DNA of 41,440 nt from Bacteroidales bacterium (GTDB lineage Bacteria > Bacteroidota > Bacteroidia > Bacteroidales > JAIPAP01): NCBI GenBank assembly GCA_021740045.1, contig JAIPAP010000022.1, positions 1-41,440 on the forward strand. The letters are read 5' to 3'. The notes below the pieces were generated by a model, which was not told where the DNA came from, searched no databases, and saw nothing but the letters and a program-made list of their open reading frames with translations. Of this stretch, positions 27,892-35,789 are shown piece by piece. How positions within the stretch are numbered: the first letter of the stretch is position 1; each line of letters begins with the position of its first letter. Position numbers and translations under genes: made by a program.

Positions 27892-28791
27892 TCACGCTCT
27901 TGGATGATAATTCAAAATCTCGCTGCGTAAGTAATCCCGGTCGAGGTGAGTATATATTTCGGTGGTAGTGATGGATTCATGGCCCAGCATTTCCTGGACA
28001 GCCCTGAGATCGGCGCCACCATCCACCAAATGGGAAGCAAAGGAATGGCGAAAGGTGTGTGGGCTGATGTTTTTCTTGATGCCTGCCCTTTCAGCCAGGC
28101 GGTGAGTAATGGTATATACCATCACCCGGGAGATTTTTGAACCTCTGTTATTCAGAAATACAAAATCATCGTTGCCGGGTTTGATTTCAAGATGAGAACG
28201 AACTTCATCGATGTATGTCTTGAGTTGCCTGGCTGCCGCTTTTCCCAATGGGACCAGCCGTTCCTTATCGCCTTTTCCAATAATTTTAATAAAACCATCG
28301 CGAAAATATATATTCGAAATTTGTAAATTGATCAGTTCGGTTACACGTAAGCCGCAACCATAAAGCGTTTCAATAATAGCTTTATTCCGCTCACCCTCAG
28401 GCTTCGACAGATCAATGGCTTTCACCAAAGCTGATATTTCGTTAATGGATAATGTTGTTGGCAATTTACGTCCGATTTTCGGCGACTCCAATAGCTCTGT
28501 AGGATCGGCCTGTATGATATCCTCCATCAGCAAATACTTATAAAATGCTTTAACGGAAGAAATCGCCCGGGCCTGGGTGCGGGCACTGATCTCAAATTCA
28601 TTGAGCCAGCTTAAAAATTCCCGCAGATGAGTTGTTTCAACTTTCATGGGCGAGAGGCCATTATGGCGGATCTCAATAAACGTAGTCAGCTTATATAAAT
28701 CGCGCTGGTAGGCTTCCACCGTATTTTTTGAAAGCGATTTCTCAAATTGCAAGAATGCTTTAAATCCATTTATATAGGCATTCCAATTCAT
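27892..28791 (-). CDS. xerD: site-specific tyrosine recombinase XerD
   Basis: ORF extends to 28905; likely start at the ATG ending at 28791 (MNWNAYINGFKAFLQFEKSLSKNTVEAYQRDL). Catalytic ETLYGCGLRVTEL, HTFRHSFASHLVDGGADLRAVQEMLGHESITTTEIYTH. Confidence 0.93.
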   Translation of the reverse strand: MNWNAYINGFKAFLQFEKSLSKNTVEAYQRDLYKLTTFIEIRHNGLSPMKVETTHLREFLSWLNEFEISARTQARAISSVKAFYKYLLMEDIIQADPTELLESPKIGRKLPTTLSINEISALVKAIDLSKPEGERNKAIIETLYGCGLRVTELINLQISNIYFRDGFIKIIGKGDKERLVPLGKAAARQLKTYIDEVRSHLEIKPGNDDFVFLNNRGSKISRVMVYTITHRLAERAGIKKNISPHTFRHSFASHLVDGGADLRAVQEMLGHESITTTEIYTHLDRDYLRSEILNYHPRA

Positions 28792-28932
28792 TGCTACGAA
28801 TTTCGCAATTTTACCGTTAAGAACGGCAGGTTCAATAAAACATTTGACATCAATCTTCGTTAACATCGGTGAAATTAACACTAAGCAGTTAATAATTTTA
28901 CACAAATAATTGGTTTTTTCGGGTCAAAGCGC

Positions 28933-28951
28933 TAATTTTGCACCCTCAAAA
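28933..28951 (+). promoter_or_regulatory. -7 box and leader start upstream of rpmG
   Basis: TAATTTTGCACCCTCAAAA, identical over 19 nt to 5763-5781 upstream of rpmE2. Confidence 0.55.
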
Positions 28952-28970
28952 TAAAACCATCGGAAAAGTT

Positions 28971-29159
28971 ATGGCTAAAAAACAAAAAGAAGCAAGGGTA
29001 CAGGTTATACTGGAATGTACCGAGCATAAGAAAACAGGGCTTCCGGGGACGTCGCGTTACGTAACGACCAAGAATAAAAAGAACACCCCGGATCGCATGG
29101 AATTGAAGAAGTATAACCCGATTTTGAAAAAGAAAACTGTTCATCGCGAAATAAAATAA
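28971..29159 (+). CDS. rpmG: 50S ribosomal protein L33
   Basis: [62 protein letters not shown]; start trimmed from the ORF-track start at 28938. Confidence 0.97.
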   Translation: MAKKQKEARVQVILECTEHKKTGLPGTSRYVTTKNKKNTPDRMELKKYNPILKKKTVHREIK

Positions 29160-29166
29160 ATGAATT

Positions 29167-29322
29167 ATGGCTAAGAAAGTTGTTGCTTCACTTCGTACAC
29201 AAACCGGTAAGGATTTTGCAAAGGTAATTCGCATGGTCAAATCAAAAAAGACCGGTGCTTATGCCTTTAAGGAAAAAATCATGCCCAATGATGAAGTAAA
29301 GGATTATTTGTCGAAGAAATAA
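29167..29322 (+). CDS. DUF4295 family protein
   Basis: Not in the ORF track (51 aa): MAKKVVASLRTQTGKDFAKVIRMVKSKKTGAYAFKEKIMPNDEVKDYLSKK; typical gene between rpmG and ftsY in Bacteroidetes. Confidence 0.92.
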   Translation: MAKKVVASLRTQTGKDFAKVIRMVKSKKTGAYAFKEKIMPNDEVKDYLSKK

Positions 29323-29349
29323 ATCCGGCAGATGATTCGTAGGATATTT

Positions 29350-29383
29350 AAGCTTTTTTCTCCCCGAGAAAGAAGCTTTTTTT
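29350..29383 (+). terminator. intrinsic terminator after the DUF4295 gene
   Basis: AAGCTTttttctccccgagaaagAAGCTT ending in a T7 run. Confidence 0.75.
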
Positions 29384-29501
29384 ATGGTCAGGGCCTCGGT
29401 TGAAATTTTCATGTATTCAATACGTAAGGTGTTCATATTTGATAAAGCATTATCTTTGAACCCTGTTTTTAAGCCCTTTAATCAAGTAAAAAACGAACAA
29501 C

Positions 29502-30464
29502 ATGGGTATATTTTCCGCATTTTCGAAAGATAAGAAGAAAGACCTCGACCAAGGGCTTTCCAAAACCAAGAATAGTGTTTTCTCAAAGCTATCAAAAGCT
29601 GTTGCCGGTAAGTCAAAGGTCGACGATGCTGTTCTTGATGATCTGGAAGAAATCCTAATTACCTCCGATGTAGGGGTGAATACTACTATTAAGATCATCG
29701 AACGCATCGAAAACCGGGTTGCACGCGATAAATATGTAGGCGCCTCGGAGCTGAACAAGATCTTAAAAGAGGAGATTGCTGCTTTGCTTGAGGAAAGCGA
29801 AGATGTAAAAATTGAAACCGGATTTGATTTCCCCAAGCGGAAATATCCTTACGTTATCATGGTAGTGGGCGTTAATGGCGTGGGCAAGACTACCACCATC
29901 GGGAAGTTAGCTTATAAATTCAAGGAAGCCGGAAAATCGGTGCTGTTGGGTGCTGCCGACACTTTTCGGGCGGCTGCTATCGACCAGCTAACCATATGGT
30001 CCGAACGAGTTGATGTGCCATTGGTGAAAAGGAGCATGGATTCCGACCCGGCGGCTGTGGCCTATGATACGTTACAATCGGCTGTTTCAAAAGATTATGA
30101 CGTGGTTATTATTGATACGGCGGGTCGCTTGCACAACCGGGTAAATTTGATGAATGAATTGGGGAAGATTAAAAATGTGATGAAAAAGGTGATCCCGGAT
30201 GCACCGCATGAAGTATTGCTCATCCTTGATGCCTCCACTGGCCAAAATGCCATAGAGCAAGCCAAACAGTTTACCAATGTTACCGAAGTAAATGCCCTGG
30301 CTCTGACTAAACTCGACGGAACTGCCAAGGGTGGTGTGGTTATCGGGGTTTCGGAGCAGTTTAAAGTGCCTGTGAAATACATTGGCATTGGCGAAAAGAA
30401 AGAACATTTGCAGCTATTTAATAAATATGAATTTGTTGATTCACTATTCAGCAAAAACGAATAA
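29502..30464 (+). CDS. ftsY: signal recognition particle receptor FtsY
   Basis: 320 aa; VVGVNGVGKTTTIGKLAYKF, GAADTFRAAAIDQL, IDTAGRLHN, LTKLDGTAKGG. Confidence 0.97.
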   Translation: MGIFSAFSKDKKKDLDQGLSKTKNSVFSKLSKAVAGKSKVDDAVLDDLEEILITSDVGVNTTIKIIERIENRVARDKYVGASELNKILKEEIAALLEESEDVKIETGFDFPKRKYPYVIMVVGVNGVGKTTTIGKLAYKFKEAGKSVLLGAADTFRAAAIDQLTIWSERVDVPLVKRSMDSDPAAVAYDTLQSAVSKDYDVVIIDTAGRLHNRVNLMNELGKIKNVMKKVIPDAPHEVLLILDASTGQNAIEQAKQFTNVTEVNALALTKLDGTAKGGVVIGVSEQFKVPVKYIGIGEKKEHLQLFNKYEFVDSLFSKNE

Positions 30465-30474
30465 GAACTATTAA

Positions 30475-31794
30475 TTGAAAGAAAAGAACCTTCCCCGGCG
30501 TATCAATTTTATAACTCTTGGATGTTCCAAAAACTTGGTCGATTCCGAAAAGATAATGGGTCAGTTTAGGGCTGCCGGCCTTAATGTGGTGCACGAAGAT
30601 AAGCCCGAAAGGGGTGATGTTGTTATTATTAACACCTGCGGTTTCATCCACGATGCCAAAGAAGAATCAGTGAGTACTATATTGGAGTATTCAAGTGAAA
30701 GAGAAGCGGGAAATCTTAGCGGGCTTTATGTTATGGGATGCTTGTCGCAACGCTATAAGCAAGAATTGCAGGAGAACATTCCCGAAGTGGATGGATTTTT
30801 CGGGGTGAATGATCACCGGCAAATAATCGAGACCCTGGGCGTGGATTATAAGAAAGAGCTTATCGGTGAACGCTTCTTGATCACACCTGCTCATTATGCC
30901 TATCTGAAAGTTGCCGAAGGATGTAATCACCATTGTTCTTTTTGCGCCATTCCACTCATCCGCGGTAAGCATCATTCAAAGCCTATAGAGGAATTAATAA
31001 ACGAAGCTAAAGCCCTTGCCGGCAAAGGGGTTAAGGAATTGATCCTGATTGCCCAGGATCTTACTTATTATGGATTGGATCTCTACAAGAAAAGGGCTTT
31101 GGCCAATTTGCTCCGGGAATTATCCAAAATAACACAATTCCGGTGGATACGGCTACATTATGCTTACCCTGCCCAGTTTCCATTTGATGTATTGGAAGTC
31201 ATGAATGAACACCCCAACATCTGTAAATACCTGGATATCCCATTGCAGCACATTAGCGGAGATTTACTCAAATCTATGCGCCGCGGGATTGGGCAGAATA
31301 ACACTGAAGAACTCATTCATACAATTCGCCGGAAGGTGCCGGGGATAAATCTACGGACCACCTTTATGGTAGGCTATCCCGGTGAAACGGAAAAGGATTT
31401 TAATGCGCTTAAAGATTTCATACAACGGATGCGCTTTGAGCGTATGGGAGTTTTTGCCTATTCCCATGAAGAGAATACCGCAGCCTACCAATTGGAAGAA
31501 ACCGTTGCCGATGAAGTGAAACAAGCCAGGGTGGATGAACTCATGGCTTTGCAACAGCAAATCTCCGCTGAAATCAACCGAAATAAAACCGGAACTATTC
31601 TCCCCGTTGTTATCGATCGCCGGGAAGGGGAATATTTAATCGGGCGCACCGAAGTCGATTCCCCGGAAGTTGACAATGAAGTGTTGATCAAAACTTCCGG
31701 TCATGATGAAAAGATTGGTGAATTTGTTGATGTTCGGATTACCGCTGCCTCCGACTTTGACCTTTACGGAGAATTTTCCCAGCCGGGCCTATAA
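30475..31794 (+). CDS. rimO: ribosomal protein S12 methylthiotransferase RimO
   Basis: 439 aa from a TTG start; INFITLGCSKNLVDSEKIM, CNHHCSFCAIPLIRGKHHSKP, YPGETEKDF. Confidence 0.96.
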   Translation: MKEKNLPRRINFITLGCSKNLVDSEKIMGQFRAAGLNVVHEDKPERGDVVIINTCGFIHDAKEESVSTILEYSSEREAGNLSGLYVMGCLSQRYKQELQENIPEVDGFFGVNDHRQIIETLGVDYKKELIGERFLITPAHYAYLKVAEGCNHHCSFCAIPLIRGKHHSKPIEELINEAKALAGKGVKELILIAQDLTYYGLDLYKKRALANLLRELSKITQFRWIRLHYAYPAQFPFDVLEVMNEHPNICKYLDIPLQHISGDLLKSMRRGIGQNNTEELIHTIRRKVPGINLRTTFMVGYPGETEKDFNALKDFIQRMRFERMGVFAYSHEENTAAYQLEETVADEVKQARVDELMALQQQISAEINRNKTGTILPVVIDRREGEYLIGRTEVDSPEVDNEVLIKTSGHDEKIGEFVDVRITAASDFDLYGEFSQPGL

Positions 31795-31857
31795 GCCTCA
31801 TTTTGATTTCACAAAGAAGCTTTGTAGCTTTGAAGATATAATCTTAATAAGAAAACC

Positions 31858-32661
31858 ATGAGAATGATTACTTTTTTGCTTCCGGCTATTGTGCTATTGT
31901 TTGCATCATGCGATGCCCAAACCGATAAATCGTCCAGTAAAAAAACTGTTACCACCGATACCATGAATGTTAAAGATGATAGTGGATTAAAGCAGGGTTA
32001 CTGGGAAGAAAAGCGGGGACAATATATCTATAAAGGCGATTATATCGATGGAAAAAAAACAGGCAATTGGGTTGCCTATCACCCTTATGGTTTAATACAT
32101 ACCGTGTCGCATTATAAAAAAGGAGAGAAACAAGGCCTCGATTTGCGCTTTAACCGCGATGGATACCTTGAACTGGAAAGGCATTTTAAAAACGGCCGTA
32201 TCCATGGTACTGTCAGGGAGTTTTTTGAAGGAGGGAAGGTAGCTGAGATCAGGAATTATAATGATGGGCAACTGCATGGTTTGGTGAAGAAATATTATGA
32301 AAAAAGCCGGGGCATCACCATGGAAGAATCTCATTATAAAAAAGGGAAAAAGCATGGTGTATCGAAATGGTGGGACCGGCATGGGAATCTGATCGCACAG
32401 TACAATTATGAAGAAGGCGAGTTTGAAGGCCTGCAGCGCACTTTTCATAACAACGGCCGCACCATGACCAGTGAACACTACAAGGATAACATTCTTCATG
32501 GAGAATATAAGGAATTCTACCCCAGGGGGAATGTAAAGGTTGAAGGGCAGTATAAAAACGGTGAAAAAGACGGTGACTGGATAAAGTATGATCAGCGTGG
32601 TAAAAAGGTTCATACTGCTGTATACGAAAATGGGGAAATTGTGAAGAAAACCAGGCATTAA
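31858..32661 (+). CDS. lipoprotein with MORN-like repeats (YwqK-type)
   Basis: 267 aa; lipobox LLFASC; repeated GxxHGxxxxxxxxGxxxxxxxYKNGxxxG units (NGRIHGTVREFFEGGKVAEIRNYNDGQLHGLVKKYYE). Confidence 0.88.
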   Translation: MRMITFLLPAIVLLFASCDAQTDKSSSKKTVTTDTMNVKDDSGLKQGYWEEKRGQYIYKGDYIDGKKTGNWVAYHPYGLIHTVSHYKKGEKQGLDLRFNRDGYLELERHFKNGRIHGTVREFFEGGKVAEIRNYNDGQLHGLVKKYYEKSRGITMEESHYKKGKKHGVSKWWDRHGNLIAQYNYEEGEFEGLQRTFHNNGRTMTSEHYKDNILHGEYKEFYPRGNVKVEGQYKNGEKDGDWIKYDQRGKKVHTAVYENGEIVKKTRH

Positions 32662-32736
32662 ATGTTTTGTATGATCTTTTCAAAGATTTTTTAAACAACT
32701 CATAGCAATCATTATCAATTACCTGCAAGCTTTGTT

Positions 32737-32764
32737 CCGGCATTGTTTAACATTGCCGGTTTTT
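32737..32764 (+). terminator. intrinsic terminator after the MORN-repeat gene
   Basis: CCGGCATTGTT-t-AACATTGCCGG (one mismatch) followed by TTTTT. Confidence 0.75.
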
Positions 32765-32782
32765 CGGCTTCATTATAATTTA

Positions 32783-32790
32783 TACATTTG
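32783..32790 (+). promoter_or_regulatory. candidate -7 box upstream of the cobalamin riboswitch
   Basis: TACATTTG matches TAnnTTTG, 5 nt before the riboswitch P1 stem; no clear -33 TTTG seen. Confidence 0.45.
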
Positions 32791-32795
32791 CACCT

Positions 32796-32982
32796 GTTAA
32801 TGGTGCGCTTGATTGATAAACTGATGATCAAGCCATAATAGGGAACCGGGTTAGAATCCCGGACAGTTCCCGCTGCTGTGAACTCCATTAGCGTTTCGGT
32901 AACCGCTTGCCACTGTATCGCCTCAGGCGATATGGGAAGGCCACCGGAACAGGAGTAAGTCAGAAGACCTGCCATTAGTAAC
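32796..32982 (+). ncRNA. cobalamin (AdoCbl-type) riboswitch
   Basis: Conserved core visible: GGGAACCGGGTTAGAATCCCGGACAGTTCCCGCTGCTGTGAAC, GCCACTG, GGGAAGGCCACCGGAACAGGAGTAAGTCAGAAGACCTGCC; P1 pairing GTTAATGG / CCATTAGTAAC. Confidence 0.95.
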
Positions 32983-33104
32983 TATCAAAGCTTTCGGGAT
33001 AAAAGCTGAGAGATAATGACACTCCTATTCATTACTTCTCCTTTTTTTCCTGATGGTTTTGTGGTTTTACAATTGAATGTATGTTAAACCAAAAAACCAT
33101 TATC

Positions 33105-34793
33105 ATGAAGAAATTTTCCATCGCAACAGGAATTATTATCCTGATTTTAACAACAATTCAGTTAGCTGCCCAAAACAAAGTACTACTGGTTAATGGCGGG
33201 CAATATGGTAATCCCGATGAAAACCCCAATGCTTTAGTCATCGATCCTGAAACCGGTAATTACTCAGTGATAGACACACTTGCTTCCCCCTCGGTACAGG
33301 ATGTTTTGGTTGAAGAGAATACAGCGTACATTGCCGCGCAGGATTCAATTTACAAATATGCTGTTGAAAACGGTGAGCAGCTTGCTGCAGTTAGCTTTGG
33401 CTCCATCAGCACAGTATCATTGAAGATTTATGGCGATTATTTGCTGGTAGGCAACTGGTATGGTTCAACGGATAACAATTTAAGGGTGTTCCAAAAAGAT
33501 GATTTGAGTTTTGTAAAAAGCATCGAAGGGGTAACAAAAGGGGCCAAAGATATGGTGATTGCCGGAGATAGCGCTTTTGTGACACAGAATTACACCTCAA
33601 CCAGTTGGACAGACTCGGCCGGCTATTTTGCAGTGGTCGATCTTAAAGACCTTGAATTTACAAGAAACATCTATATTGATAACGATGATGAAGACCTTGG
33701 CAGGCTTACCATTTATAACAATATGATCACCGCCTTAAATCCATACAGCAATACGATAACTACTTATAATATCAACAGCGGCGAAGCGGAAACAAATAGC
33801 TTTCCATATTCGGTTGATGTTAATGATTACGGCTCACAAATGGTTAGAGAGGGGAATATGCTTTATTTCGCTTTCAACAGTGGCTTGGGATCCTTTAACC
33901 TGGAAACCCAGGAAGTTGTCAATGAACAGATTATTGATACCATGATTACGGCCTTTACCATGGATACGGTTGCCGGCAGGTTTTTTGTTACCCAAACCGA
34001 TTATGCCAGTTATCGGCGGGGCCTGGTTTATTCACAAGACGGAAGTTTTATAAAGGAATTCCCCGTGGGCTATTCCCCCGAGGTTTTAACGCTGCTTTAT
34101 GAAGAGGAACTATTCACTTTTGATGACATTGAATTCTGGATTGGTGAGGGATCAAAAAAGGCTTGTTTTGTAATTGACTGGAATGACAACCTTGATCCGG
34201 TTTCGCTGGCGTGGGGTTACCGCTGGGATGGCGAAGCCAATGCAGAAGCCATGATGCAGGCTATTAATGAAACCGACCCCTATCTCCAAATTGCCATGGG
34301 GGGTGGTTTTTTGAATGATATCCTGTATGACCTCCATCAAGATGGATCATGGTCGCATAGCGGAATTGGCGGTGATCCTGATTATTGGAGCACCTGGAGC
34401 AAGGGCCCCTCATCCGAATGGGAAATGAATACCGGCCTGGGAACAAGCCTGAACAACGGCGCCTGGTTTGGCTGCTCCTATGGCTTTGAACCGGAAGCCA
34501 CACCTCCCGATCATCCTGAAGCCGCTCCCAATACTTTAACCGGCCTGGATGAAAGCAATGATCAGCTTCTGATTGATATAAATACCTTGAGTGATCAAAT
34601 TTCTGTCAAATCCCATAAAACGACCGTTAAAAGCTGGCGTATCGTCAATTTGTCGGGAAAGACTACCCTGAAGCAGGATTCATTAGCAGACAAAGCATTG
34701 CAAATTGGCATTCAGGGCCTGCCCAGTGGCGTATATTTGCTGAAACTGGAAACTGGGGAAGGAAATTTTTCACATAAATTCTACAAGAATTAA
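33105..34793 (+). CDS. T9SS-sorted surface protein: N-terminal beta-propeller (YncE/BtuG-like) plus a 'GYRWDG' domain plus C-terminal sorting domain
   Basis: ORF 33081..34793; likely start MKKFSIATGIII at 33105. Propeller-like repeats (NALVIDPETGNYSVIDTLASPSVQDVLVEENTAYIAAQDSIYKY...), FWIGEGSKKACFVIDWNDNLDPVSLAWGYRWDGEANAEAMMQAI, C-terminal LSGKTTLKQ...GLPSGVYLLKLETGEGNFSHKFYKN. Confidence 0.85.
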   Translation: MKKFSIATGIIILILTTIQLAAQNKVLLVNGGQYGNPDENPNALVIDPETGNYSVIDTLASPSVQDVLVEENTAYIAAQDSIYKYAVENGEQLAAVSFGSISTVSLKIYGDYLLVGNWYGSTDNNLRVFQKDDLSFVKSIEGVTKGAKDMVIAGDSAFVTQNYTSTSWTDSAGYFAVVDLKDLEFTRNIYIDNDDEDLGRLTIYNNMITALNPYSNTITTYNINSGEAETNSFPYSVDVNDYGSQMVREGNMLYFAFNSGLGSFNLETQEVVNEQIIDTMITAFTMDTVAGRFFVTQTDYASYRRGLVYSQDGSFIKEFPVGYSPEVLTLLYEEELFTFDDIEFWIGEGSKKACFVIDWNDNLDPVSLAWGYRWDGEANAEAMMQAINETDPYLQIAMGGGFLNDILYDLHQDGSWSHSGIGGDPDYWSTWSKGPSSEWEMNTGLGTSLNNGAWFGCSYGFEPEATPPDHPEAAPNTLTGLDESNDQLLIDINTLSDQISVKSHKTTVKSWRIVNLSGKTTLKQDSLADKALQIGIQGLPSGVYLLKLETGEGNFSHKFYKN

Positions 34794-34795
34794 TC

Positions 34796-35779
34796 ATGAA
34801 TAAGAAATCAATTATAATACTCGAACTTCTTCTGTTTATTTGTTCATTGAGTATGGCTCAGTTTCCTCCTGCCGCAGGGCAGGAGGGGACCACTGCCATC
34901 CATGCCGAAAGTGCGGCTTTTATTGAATGGGCCGTATCGTGTGAGATCGATCGGGGTTGGATCAATGTTGATGATCAGGAGCAGGGAAAAGCTACCCACG
35001 GAACTAATGCAGAGGGCATTGGCAAACCCGATAATAGCGTAGTTAGCCTGGGCGATGGTGGAAAAGCCACCTTAAGTTTTGATATCCCCATCATTGATGG
35101 CGAAAACTGGGATTTTGCTGTTTTTGAAAACAGTTTTTCCGATTATTTTCTGGAACTGGCCTTTGTTGAAGTAAGTTCCGATGGGGAGCATTTCTTTCGC
35201 TTCCCTGCCATTTCCTTAACTCAAACCGAAACTCAAATCGGGGGCTTTGATTCCCTGTATCCAACCAATCTCCACAACCTTGCTGGAAAATACCGGGGCT
35301 ATTATGGAGTGCCCTTCGATATAGCCGAATTACCAGATACATCCCTTCTGGATAAAGATAGCATAGTCGCCGTAAGGCTGGTTGATGTGATAGGAAGCAT
35401 TCACCCCGATTATGCTACTTATGACAGTGAAAGCAACATTGTAAATGATCCGTGGCCCACGGTTTTTGAATCGTCGGGATTTGACCTCGATGCCGTTGGT
35501 GTGATCCATAACCGGAACTCTTTAGGCCTGAGTGATCCGCATGATGAGGAAAATATGAGGGTATATCCCAATCCAGCACACAATTATTTAAAACTGGAAA
35601 CAGGAAATAATAACATTGATGAAATCAGGATAGTTAATCTTGAAGGGCGGCCCATTAAATATTTCAAGGCAATGGATTCAAAAGCACGAATCGATATTAG
35701 TGATCTTGAAAGGGGGACATACCTGCTAAGGATAACTGCCGGGGAAAACCGTTATAACAAATTGGTCATCTGCAAATAG
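34796..35779 (+). CDS. T9SS-sorted cell-surface protein (VSLGDGGKATLSF...DFAVFENSF...GFDLDAVGVI family)
   Basis: 327 aa; signal peptide; LSFDIPIIDGENWDFAVFENSFSDYFLELAFVEVSSDGEHFFRFPAISLT and FESSGFDLDAVGVIHN; C-terminal YPNPAHNYLKLETGNN...GTYLLRITAGENRYNKLVICK. Confidence 0.85.
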   Translation: MNKKSIIILELLLFICSLSMAQFPPAAGQEGTTAIHAESAAFIEWAVSCEIDRGWINVDDQEQGKATHGTNAEGIGKPDNSVVSLGDGGKATLSFDIPIIDGENWDFAVFENSFSDYFLELAFVEVSSDGEHFFRFPAISLTQTETQIGGFDSLYPTNLHNLAGKYRGYYGVPFDIAELPDTSLLDKDSIVAVRLVDVIGSIHPDYATYDSESNIVNDPWPTVFESSGFDLDAVGVIHNRNSLGLSDPHDEENMRVYPNPAHNYLKLETGNNNIDEIRIVNLEGRPIKYFKAMDSKARIDISDLERGTYLLRITAGENRYNKLVICK

Positions 35780-35789
35780 GGGAGATAAG

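Noticed and set aside
27892-28905. Integrative element marked by a tyrosine recombinase
   Set aside because: Sequence and length fit housekeeping XerD; no att repeats, tRNA or cargo genes nearby.
32092-32658. 188-aa minus-strand ORF opposite the MORN-repeat gene
   Set aside because: Antisense to a well-supported repeat-containing CDS; repeat structure explains the long open frame.
31858-32661. Toxin-antitoxin system (YwqK-type proteins are sometimes annotated as antitoxins)
   Set aside because: Protein is a MORN-repeat lipoprotein with no adjacent toxin candidate; the annotation label is not evidence of a TA pair.
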